This document shows positions 1 through 5,896 of a stretch of DNA of 7,271 nucleotides, in pieces. Position 1 is the first letter of the stretch; every line of letters begins with the position of its first letter. A program made the position numbers and the translations under genes. The notes below the pieces were generated by a model. The model ran no database searches. It worked only from the letters and a program-made list of their open reading frames with translations, and was not told the DNA's origin. The DNA comes from an uncultured Mycoplasma sp. (GTDB taxonomy: Bacteria > Bacillota_I > Bacilli_A > Mycoplasmatales > Mycoplasmoidaceae): assembly GCA_947174035.1 (NCBI GenBank), contig CAMWHH010000034.1:1-7271 (forward strand), read 5' to 3'.

Positions 1-169
1 TTATTGATCTAAACCAAACTATTTTTAAAAAAGTTGTTAAATTTTAAGATTTAGTGTCAATTACCACTATTTTTATATAGTATTGCTAATTTAACAAAAA
101 CTATAACTACATAAATAAAAATGATTTTATTCAAATATAATAGCAATCATTAACATATTAACAATAATT
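1..169. other. Left-edge non-coding stretch upstream of ttcA-like gene
   Basis: No gene is supported here. One plus-strand frame is open from the window edge to a TAA at 45-47 and could be the last 14 codons of a gene lying further left, but that is too short to judge. The remainder is AT-rich leader DNA. It holds a TATAAT at 136-141 and a 7-bp inverted repeat (AATGATT at 120-126, AATCATT at 145-151) that flanks this hexamer. Every minus-strand frame is stopped quickly. Confidence 0.5.
136..141 (+). promoter_or_regulatory. Possible -10 element of the ttcA-like gene
   Basis: A perfect TATAAT lies 28 bases before the start codon. No good -35 hexamer is found 16-18 bases upstream (the bases there are A-rich), which is common for mycoplasma promoters. 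The 7-bp inverted repeat around it could be an operator or chance. This call is an inference from sequence only. Confidence 0.4.
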
Positions 170-823
170 ATGAGAACTTGTATTGGTAGCATTATTAGAG
201 CAAATAAAGCTTTTGATATCATTGAAAACAATGACAGAATAGCAGTTGGAGTTAGTGGTGGAAAAGACTCAATGTTGTTATTAAAAGCCTTATCAATTTA
301 TAAACAAATTTTAAAAAGTGAAAAAAATTGAAATATTGAAATTGTAGGAATTCACTTAAAAATGAATTTGTGCCACATTGATTATGATCCCATCATCGAA
401 TATTGAAAAAGTCTTGGAATTAAGTTCAATGTTGTTGAAACAACAATGGGAGAAATTTTAAGGGGACAAATTAAAAAAGGAAAAATTCAATGTTCATTAT
501 GTTCTAAACTTAAAAAAGCTATTTTAATTGATGAAGCAAAAAAGAACAACTGCAACAAAGTGGCAATGGGCCACCATGCTGATGATGCAATTGAAACTTT
601 TTTTATGAACATGATTAACGAAGGAAGAATTGCTACTTTTAAACCAAAAATGTATTTAGACAGATCTGACATTTGATTCATTAGACCGTTTATATTTGCA
701 AGAGAAAAAGATATAGCAAAAGCCGCTAAAAAAGAAAATATGCCAATTGTTCCTTGTGGATGTCCAATGGAAGGTTTTACCCAAAGAGATTCAATGAAAG
801 ATTTTTTAAACAATAATTTTTAA
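170..823 (+). CDS. ttcA: TtcA-like tRNA 2-thiocytidine synthetase (PP-loop ATPase), tail cut by a stop
   Basis: The 217-residue product matches the TtcA family, cytosolic enzymes that adenylate C32 of certain tRNAs with ATP and replace its oxygen with sulfur using an Fe-S cluster. Visible hallmarks are the PP-loop SGGKDS at residues 29-34, the cluster motif CSLC at 108-111 followed by SKLKKAIL, the GHHADD motif at 134-139, the IRPF..REKDI segment, and PCGC at 196-199 in the place of the third cluster cysteine. E. coli TtcA has the same order (CSLCSRLRR, GHHRDD, REKDI, PCNLC). The plus frame needs TGA as Trp. The ATG at 170 is chosen because it precedes the PP-loop by the usual distance; it has no Shine-Dalgarno. 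The family usually continues past this stop: the next 45 codons in the same frame look like the missing tail (824-961). The symbol follows the family; tRNA substrate specificity is unproven. Confidence 0.85.
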
Positions 824-961
824 AAAAATAAAAAATGAGAAATAAGTTATAAAAATTTCTTCCATGCTTTAATTAATGGAAAAGAATTTAGTTTATGATT
901 CAATGATGACAAAAATAAACAAATAGATTTAGTTGAAAAAATCAAAAAAGAAAACTATTAA
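824..961 (+). pseudogene. Detached C-terminal tail of the TtcA-like protein, after an in-frame TAA
   Basis: Directly after the TAA at 821-823 the same frame runs open for 45 codons to a TAA at 959-961, where the terminator begins. The translation includes YKNFFHALINGKEFSLW. In order and spacing this fits the end of E. coli TtcA, where a (K/R)...ML..W segment is followed by a short ETMFSAMQNV-type helix. Both Trp codons in it are TGA. It has no in-frame ATG and no ribosome binding site, so it is unlikely to be a separate gene; the ATG at 835 is in another frame and stops after five codons. Explanations are a nonsense mutation that shortens the enzyme by about 45 residues, stop-codon readthrough, or a base-call error in the T5A7 run. 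Confidence 0.6.
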
Positions 962-994
962 AAAAAAGATTACAGTAGTATGTAATCTTTTTTT
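961..994. terminator. Bidirectional intrinsic terminator between ttcA-like and surface-protein genes
   Basis: Seven A residues, GATTACA, a six-base loop, TGTAATC and seven T residues form a perfect 14-bp stem. On both strands it ends in a U-run, so it can stop transcription of the plus-strand ttcA-like gene and of the minus-strand gene whose stop codon lies at 1023-1025. It starts at the last base of the TtcA tail's stop codon. Confidence 0.85.
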
Positions 995-1022
995 AATAAT
1001 ATATATAAATATTAATGTAAAT

Positions 1023-2294
1023 TTACATTTTATTTTTAAATCTAATTTTTCTACTAACTAAAGTAACAGCAAATCCTAATAAAGAAATTGCTACAGCTGC
1101 TGCAATAATAACTATAACAATAATAAATACCTGTGTATCTGAAACAGCAGGAGAAGGTTGGAAACCATCTACTTTAAAATTCATATCATAGCTTACTTGT
1201 GAAAAGTATGTATTATTGTCAGTTACATTAACATTTCTACCAGTTATTGGAGATAAACTTGAAACATCAGTATCTGTTACTCCTTGAAAAGTAGTACTAA
1301 ATTGAATGTCATCTGGTAAAGTGAAATCAAATGATGAAGTGAAACTCAAAGTTCCATTAGCTGAATCATTTTTTCTAGAAATTAGATAAATATCTGGCAT
1401 AACTGATGTCGCATTTTCTTCTCAAGAATCTTTTAAAAAATTATTTAAATCCCTATCAGAAACTGATTCAACACCTGAAGTATATAAGTTACTTGGCAAC
1501 ATAGGATTATTAGATAAAGCATTATTTGTTAAATTGCCACCAAATCCAGGAATTAAAACATAATATGATTCTCATTGTGCACCACCAGTTGTAGTAGCAT
1601 TAACTTGACTGACTGAAATTTGTAAAGCTAAAATACCATTTGCATTTAAAAATTCTTCACTTATATTTTCAGTTATAGTGTTCCCATCACTATTGGTTGT
1701 AGTTCTTTGGTTGAATGCTGGTAACTGACTAATTGTAGTAACATTGTAAGGTGCAAAAGAAGTAGGTGTAGTTGAACCACCTGTATTATTTGGATTGTTT
1801 TGATAATAGTTTAAATAAGTTGAAGTAGATCCTAAGTTAAAAATTTTATACTTATTATCACCTGTAACATTTCATGCAGTACCATCAACTCAAATTATAT
1901 TTTCAATATTTGATTCATCACCTGTAGTTACAATGTTTGAAGGTAAACTATTGTAAGTTGATAAGATGTTTTTTGCACTTTCTTGTGCTTGTTCATCACT
2001 ACTAGAAAAATTTGGAATCTTAATACCAATTCCAGAATTTGTAGTTGCATTCCCTTCACTGCTGCTTAGTAATTTTAATAAAGTATATCCATCTTTAGCA
2101 TAGGATGTGTCCACTTCAAAACCTGGGAACTTTTCACCATTAGTAAAAGCATGAAGACTTTGTGACAGAGAAGAAACACTATGAGATTGAGAATTGTTAT
2201 TGATTGCAAAACCTGTAATTACTGGAGCAATAGCAAATAATCCAAAAAGACCTTTAAGAATTTTTTTTCTTTTAAACATATTTTTTTTAAACAT
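1023..2294 (-). CDS. Putative surface protein with N-terminal signal and C-terminal membrane anchor
   Basis: The 423-residue product starts with a Lys-rich stretch and a hydrophobic segment (residues about 14-30, LKGLFGLFAIAPVITGFA), then a long Ser/Thr/Asn-rich region with no cysteine. It ends in a strongly hydrophobic helix (about 389-413) followed by the basic tail RKIRFKNKM. This predicts a type-I exported protein with its body outside the cell and its C terminus inside. There is no lipobox cysteine, so it is not a lipoprotein. All Trp codons are TGA, and translation through 1401-1890 is continuous under code 4. Two in-frame ATGs (codons 1 and 6) sit in a duplicated ATGTTTAAA; neither has a Shine-Dalgarno. 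No family is recognised. Surface display and host contact are inferred from architecture only. Confidence 0.85.
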
Positions 2295-2331
2295 AATAAA
2301 AATTGGTATTTTAAAGCAAAACTATACTATA

Positions 2332-2360
2332 ATTATAAGTTTTGTATATTTATTTTTCAA
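2332..2360 (-). promoter_or_regulatory. Promoter of the surface-protein gene
   Basis: On the minus strand TTGAAA (2355-2360) and a perfect TATAAT (2332-2337) are separated by exactly 17 bases, the ideal sigma-A arrangement. Transcription would start near 2325, giving a leader of about 30 bases without a Shine-Dalgarno. This is the best-formed promoter in the window, which suggests strong expression of the surface protein. Confidence 0.8.
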
Positions 2361-2527
2361 TATATAAAGTTAACAAAGTAAAATTCTTTTTATTTGTACT
2401 TAACCATTATTATTAGTTGGTTTTATGATATCAAATTGCTTAAAATAGTTTTTTTTAACCACTTTTAAACAATAGTAATATTTTTTAATCTACTCAAATA
2501 TTTTAGATATTCATATGTATTAGAATA

Positions 2528-2533
2528 TATAAT
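2528..2533 (+). promoter_or_regulatory. Possible -10 element of the unknown-pta unit
   Basis: A perfect TATAAT lies 38 bases before the ATG at 2572. A matching -35 is weak (AGATAT at a 17-base spacing). The overlapping TAGAAT at 2521-2526 is another candidate -10. The start at 2572 is supported separately by AAGGA at 2561-2565. Confidence 0.45.
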
Positions 2534-2571
2534 TTTAAGTGATTTATTTAATAAATAAAAAAGGAAAAAAT

Positions 2572-3213
2572 ATGAAAAAAAACAAAATGAGTTGCTTAAT
2601 TTGACCTGAATTAAACGATTATACAGGAAGATCAAAAACAATTGCTTGCTTCACAAGTGAAGAAGATTTAGACATTGAAAAATTTATTACAAAAATTTCT
2701 AAATTCTGAAATGATTTAGCTAATTGAATTTTAAGTGCTAATAAAAATCCAACTGATTTAAGCCAAAGTTTAAAATTTTGATTCACAATGGATAAAAAAC
2801 TTCTTTCTGAAGAAGATATGGAAGCTTTAGTTCAAAAACAAAACGAAAAATACATTTTGAAAAATTACATCATTAAAGAAGAAGATTTATATGATTTTAG
2901 TTGAAAGAAATTTCAAGAGTTTGCTAAAAAAGAGTTAGAGTCAATGCGTAAATCAAGTCCAGATTATATTTGTGCTTTATCAAATGCTTTCTATGGTCCA
3001 ATTTGTGATACTTTTAGACAAGATGAAACTGGAACAGTTTCAATCATTAAAATTTTACCTAGCAAGCAAATGATTAATACTTTTTTTGATCAAGCAATTA
3101 AATTTATTAATTCTCCAGTAGTATTAAACAAATTTAATGACAAAACTATTCAAACAGCAACAAAAATATTAGAAAACTATTTAAACATTCCTAAAATTGT
3201 TGAAATAAAATAA
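2572..3213 (+). CDS. Hypothetical cytosolic protein upstream of pta
   Basis: I do not recognise a family for this 213-residue protein. It has no signal peptide or membrane helix, so it is probably cytosolic. It is rich in Lys, Glu, Asp and aromatic residues. Five tryptophans (residues 11, 46, 52, 70, 111) are all TGA codons. Four cysteines (8, 26, 134, 145) are not arranged as a clear metal site. The segment around 130-150 (SPDYICALSNAFYGPICDTFRQDETG) looks like a possible conserved core. The N-terminal half is predicted mostly helical. The start is set by AAGGA seven bases upstream; a second Met at residue 6 is less likely. It precedes pta by 33 bases with no terminator between, so the two are probably co-transcribed. 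A link to acetate metabolism is only guilt by association. Confidence 0.85.
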
Positions 3214-3246
3214 ATCATAAATAAGAAAGTAAATAAGGAAAATTAT

Positions 3247-4224
3247 ATGGGAATTATTGAAAATATTAAAAAAGGTGTTTCAAATTTAGGTTACAAACCA
3301 ACCATTGTATATGCTGAAGGATGAAATAAAACAATTCAAGATGCAGCATTACAAATTAAAAAAGAAGGTGTAATTGAACCAATATTAATTTTTAGAACAA
3401 ATAGTGAATTATCAACATTTAATAATTCTTTAAATGTACAAACAATTGTTGTTGAATCAAGTGATTTAAGCAAATATGAAAATTTACTATTTGAATTAAG
3501 AAAAGAAAAAGGTTTAACTTTAGATGAAGCTAAAAAACTTACTAAAGAACCAAACTATTTAGCAAGTTTAATAGTTAAAAGTAATGAAAACTATGGAGCA
3601 ATTTGTGGTATTGAATATACTACTAAAGATACTTTAAGAGCAGCATTACAAGTTATTAAAGCTAAAAAAGGCAGCATAGTTAATAGTATTATGATTCTTG
3701 AAAAACCAGGTAAATCAATTTTTGCTTCAGACATTGGACTAGTAATAGATCCATCAGCTGAAGAACTTGCAAAAATTGTTCACAACTCTGTAGACTTTAT
3801 AGTTAATACTTTAAAAATTCAAAACAACAATGTGGCAATGCTAAGTTTTTCAACAAATGGTAGTGGTGCAGGAGAATCTGTAGATAAAGTTAAAAAAGCA
3901 TATGAAATTTATAAAACAAACTTTGAACAAAACCCACATGCAAATGTATATGGAGAAATTCAATTTGATGCTGCTGTTGTAGAAAGCATTAGAAAAAAGA
4001 AAAGTCCAAATTGTACATGAACAAGTGATGCTAATGTCTTTATTTTTCCAAATTTAGATGCAGGAAATATTTCATATAAAATTTTACAAAGATATGCAGG
4101 ATTTGAACCTACTGGTCCAATTATCATTGGATTAGATAAACCAGTAAATGACTTAAGTAGAGGTGCTGGTTTACATGAAGTTGTTTCTTTAAGTTATGTA
4201 ACAGCTTTACAAACTAAAAAATAA
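3247..4224 (+). CDS. pta: Phosphate acetyltransferase (phosphotransacetylase)
   Basis: The enzyme converts acetyl-CoA and phosphate to acetyl phosphate and CoA in the cytosol. With acetate kinase this gives one ATP per acetate, a main energy route in fermenting mycoplasmas. The 325-residue length fits the short single-domain Pta of Firmicutes and mollicutes. Family hallmarks are clear: GAICGIEYTTKDTLRAALQVI in the first half, SFSTNGSGAGESVDKV near 200-215, GEIQFDAAVVESI from 236, NVFIFPNLDAGNISYKI from 263, GFEPTGPIIIGLDKPVNDLSRGA ending near 308. The ATG is preceded by AAGGA (3235-3239) at a seven-base gap. It is the second gene after the unknown protein at 2572 and ends at a strong terminator. 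The acetate kinase gene, often nearby, is not in the window. Identification is secure. Confidence 0.96.
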
Positions 4225-4247
4225 TCTTAATTTAAGTAAATACACAT

Positions 4248-4277
4248 AAAAAACTCCATTAATAAATGGAGTTTTTT
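4248..4277. terminator. Bidirectional intrinsic terminator between pta and the CIRCE-linked gene
   Basis: AAAAAACTCCATT, a four-base loop (AATA) and AATGGAGTTTTTT form a perfect 13-bp stem with a U-run on either strand. It lies 23 bases after the pta stop, and 19 bases beyond the minus-strand stop at 4297-4299. Confidence 0.88.
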
Positions 4278-4296
4278 ATGCATGAATAATTATTTA

Positions 4297-4836
4297 TTAA
4301 AAGAAAAATTTATCAAAAAAATCTAAATGCTTTTTTTCTTTTTTTGGTGGATGGTGTGGATGATGGTGTTTTTTACATTCACAATCTTTTTCATCTTTTT
4401 CTTCTTTTTCTTCTTCTTTAAAGAAAGGTCTGTCTAAGAAAAAAGTGTTTGTAAAAAAGTTTTCCAATCCTCTAGAAAAATCTTCCATCATTTTTCTTTT
4501 TGTTAATGCATTTTCTTTTAGGGCTTTAAAATAATCCATTCTAGAAACTTCATTACCATTTACTTTATATACTTCAGTAGTTTTTCCGTTTTCTGTAATT
4601 GATGAGTAAGAACATTCAAATTTATTATTATTGTATAATTCTTCTAATTCTTTTTTAAAAGATGCAATTTTGTCATCAATTTCTTTAATTTCTTTTTTGA
4701 TTGAATTTATTTGTTCTAACTCATGTTGTGTTAATTCAGGTTTTTCTAAAATGTGAGTTGAAATTTGTTTTGTTAAAATTTCTTTCTTTGTTTTTAAATC
4801 CTTAATATTTTTATGAATGTTAATTTCTTTTTCCAT
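4297..4836 (-). CDS. Unknown coiled-coil protein with Cys/His-rich tail, probable HrcA (heat-shock) target
   Basis: I do not recognise a family for this 179-residue protein. Residues about 10-68 form a charged helical coiled coil. A short beta-like Ser/Gly/Asn segment follows (about 76-98, SSITENGKTTEVYKVNGNEVS), then a helical region with FF pairs (119-139). Then comes an acidic run (140-151) and a tail with CEC (152-154), HHHPHHPP (157-164) and a final Phe-rich DFFDKFFF. The C-x-C and His cluster could bind a metal such as zinc, nickel or copper. There is no signal peptide or membrane helix. There is no HPD motif, so it is not a J-domain protein. The ATG at 4836 is chosen for a very strong Shine-Dalgarno (AGGGAGG, five bases away); an upstream TTG at 4878 would sit before the -10. 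A CIRCE operator 64 bases upstream suggests a stress or protein-quality role. That role is inference. Confidence 0.85.
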   Translation of the reverse strand: MEKEINIHKNIKDLKTKKEILTKQISTHILEKPELTQHELEQINSIKKEIKEIDDKIASFKKELEELYNNNKFECSYSSITENGKTTEVYKVNGNEVSRMDYFKALKENALTKRKMMEDFSRGLENFFTNTFFLDRPFFKEEEKEEKDEKDCECKKHHHPHHPPKKEKKHLDFFDKFFF

Positions 4837-4841
4837 ATTTT

Positions 4842-4848
4842 CCTCCCT
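4842..4848 (-). promoter_or_regulatory. Strong Shine-Dalgarno that fixes the start of the CIRCE-linked gene
   Basis: The minus strand reads AGGGAGG here, five bases before the ATG at 4836. Most genes in this window have weak or no ribosome binding sites, so this marks high translation and rules out the upstream TTG at 4878 as the start. Confidence 0.85.
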
Positions 4849-4863
4849 TAAATTTACACTACC

Positions 4864-4891
4864 ATTATAATACAACAAAAGTAAATATCAA
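4864..4891 (-). promoter_or_regulatory. Promoter of the CIRCE-linked gene
   Basis: On the minus strand TTGATA (4886-4891) and a perfect TATAAT (4864-4869) are 16 bases apart. A start near 4857 would give a leader of about 20 bases carrying the strong Shine-Dalgarno. The CIRCE operator begins eight bases upstream of the -35. A second TATAAT on the minus strand lies inside the CIRCE spacer (4910-4915), with no convincing -35, so a second upstream start under direct operator control is possible. Confidence 0.75.
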
Positions 4892-4899
4892 TATTTTTT

Positions 4900-4926
4900 T
4901 TAGCACTCTATTATATAAAGTGCTAA
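4900..4926. promoter_or_regulatory. CIRCE element (HrcA operator)
   Basis: The plus strand reads TTAGCACTC, nine bases, AAGTGCTAA. The consensus CIRCE is TTAGCACTC-N9-GAGTGCTAA, so 17 of 18 arm positions match and the spacer has the standard length. HrcA binds this inverted repeat and represses heat-shock genes; in mycoplasmas known or predicted targets include dnaK, dnaJ, clpB and lon. Here it lies in the divergent space between the unknown minus-strand gene (start 4836) and a plus-strand membrane-protein gene (start 5038). It is next to the promoter of the former and about 50 bases upstream of the putative -10 of the latter, so the minus-strand gene is the more likely target. Confidence 0.9.
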
Positions 4927-4973
4927 AAGTAACAATATCATATCTTTATTTTTCTTTTTATTCTTTTTAACAA

Positions 4974-4979
4974 TATAAT
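4974..4979 (+). promoter_or_regulatory. Possible -10 element of the membrane-protein gene
   Basis: A perfect TATAAT lies 58 bases before the ATG at 5038, after a T-rich stretch (about 4944-4968). No clear -35 is present; TTTCTT sits at a 17-base spacing. A small inverted repeat (TTGAAA at 4986-4991, TTTCAA at 4997-5002) falls in the leader. Confidence 0.45.
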
Positions 4980-5023
4980 TAAATGTTGAAATCTTTTTTC
5001 AAAAAGTTTTATTTTAAATTATT

Positions 5024-5032
5024 AAAGGAGGT
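5024..5032 (+). promoter_or_regulatory. Near-ideal Shine-Dalgarno that fixes the start of the membrane-protein gene
   Basis: AAAGGAGGT is almost fully complementary to the 3' end of 16S rRNA, and its GGAGG core is six bases from the ATG at 5038. It decides that start against the short overlapping frame that opens at 4983. Confidence 0.9.
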
Positions 5033-5037
5033 AAAAA

Positions 5038-5859
5038 ATGAAAAGATTAAGGCTTTTAAGCAGTATTTCAAAATATATAAAAATTGCTTGAAACTGCTGG
5101 GCTTGGGGAATAATTTTTATATTAATTGGAATACTAATATATTTTATTTCTCCTCTTATTACTAAATCAGTTTTCAATGTTCCACCAGGAAGTTTTCAAG
5201 AAAAACAAGATTTACAAAACACAGAAATATTAGGGTATAGCTTAGAATATTTAAGTTATGGATTTATGGTTTTAGGTGCAATACTTTCTATAATCATTGG
5301 TGAATTATTTGCTGGGTATGGTGCATTTGAAACTGTGAAACTAAAAAATTATGACAAAAATAACACTTACTATGATTATTCTGGATTAGCAATTCTATCT
5401 TGTTTCTTACTTCCATTTGTTTTTTTACATTATTTGAAATTACAAATAGAAAAAGAAATTAAGTATATTAAAAGAGAAGAAGAACAAGATGATTTGATGT
5501 TAAGTTTAATTTCTGAAGATGAATGACAATCAAGAGATAAAACTGGAAAAGTTGAATATCTAAATTATTTATTAGAAAACAACGTTATTGATGAAGATGA
5601 ATTTAAATTTTTAGTAAGAGAAGAAAACCTAGTAAATGTTAACAAAAAGGATTTAAGCAAAGAGTTTATTAAATCAAATGATCTTGAAAAAGACATGTTT
5701 GAAAATGATGATGATGATGAAAATTCTCCTTATTATGAACTTGAAAAAGATCCATCATTAAAAAATAGCAGAAATCAAAATGAAACTAATGAAAATAATG
5801 AATCTGATATATCTTCAAATGAATATGAAAGATTCATTAATGAATTAAGAGACAATTAA
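5038..5859 (+). CDS. Hypothetical three-helix membrane protein with long acidic cytoplasmic tail
   Basis: The 273-residue product has a basic N terminus and hydrophobic helices at about 22-42, 74-97 and 115-132. These are followed by a charged helical segment (136-152) and a hydrophilic tail of some 120 residues with an Asp run (DDDD, 224-227) and many Asn/Glu. By the positive-inside rule the N terminus is inside, the loop 44-72 outside and the tail in the cytoplasm. Residues about 168-192 (KTGKVEYLNYLLENNVIDEDEFKFL) resemble the SHOCT oligomerisation motif seen at the ends of many small membrane proteins; this match is by eye. Trp is coded by TGA at residues 18 and 163 but by TGG at 21 and 23. 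The start is fixed by the AAAGGAGGT site. Function is unknown. It shares its upstream region with the CIRCE-linked gene. Confidence 0.88.
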
Positions 5860-5890
5860 AAAAAGTGATATTGAAATATCACTTTTTTTT
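5858..5890. terminator. Bidirectional intrinsic terminator between membrane-protein gene and ruvB
   Basis: Seven A residues, GTGATAT, the loop TGAA, ATATCAC and eight T residues make a 14-bp stem with a U-run on both strands. It overlaps the stop codon of the plus-strand gene (5857-5859) and lies six bases beyond the ruvB stop at 5897. Confidence 0.87.
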
Positions 5891-5896
5891 AATTCA

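Larger units (their letters stand above)
2295..2571. other. Divergent intergenic region (277 bp)
   Basis: This stretch separates the minus-strand surface-protein gene from the plus-strand unknown-pta unit. It holds the strong minus-strand promoter (2332-2360) near its left end and a TATAAT with a good ribosome binding site near its right end. The middle (about 2365-2500) is AT-rich with no open frame of note. It contains only a weak 5-bp hairpin (AACCA at 2402-2406, TGGTT at 2418-2422), and no regulator site could be identified. Confidence 0.6.

Noticed and set aside
487..813. Open minus-strand frame of 108 codons
   Set aside because: It lies fully opposite the ttcA-like gene, whose family motifs prove the plus frame; it has no ribosome binding site.
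835..852. ATG at 835 as start of a separate small gene for the TtcA tail
   Set aside because: It is in another frame and stops after five codons; the tail frame has no ATG.
1023..2294. Lipoprotein call for the surface protein
   Set aside because: There is no cysteine after the N-terminal hydrophobic segment, nor anywhere in the protein.
2402..2422. Hairpin AACCA / TGGTT in the divergent intergenic region
   Set aside because: A stem of only five pairs with an 11-base loop and no function-linked context; expected by chance.
4297..4836. J-domain (DnaJ) identity for the CIRCE-linked gene
   Set aside because: No HPD motif or J-domain helix pattern; the Gly/Asn/Ser segment is too short to support relation to DnaJ.
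4837..4878. Upstream TTG as start of the CIRCE-linked gene (14 extra residues)
   Set aside because: The extension would begin upstream of the promoter's -10 (4864-4869) and would translate the Shine-Dalgarno itself; the ATG at 4836 has the AGGGAGG site.
4983..5165. Open plus-strand frame of 60 codons
   Set aside because: It overlaps the membrane-protein gene in another frame, has no ribosome binding site, and the AAAGGAGGT at 5024-5032 serves the ATG at 5038.
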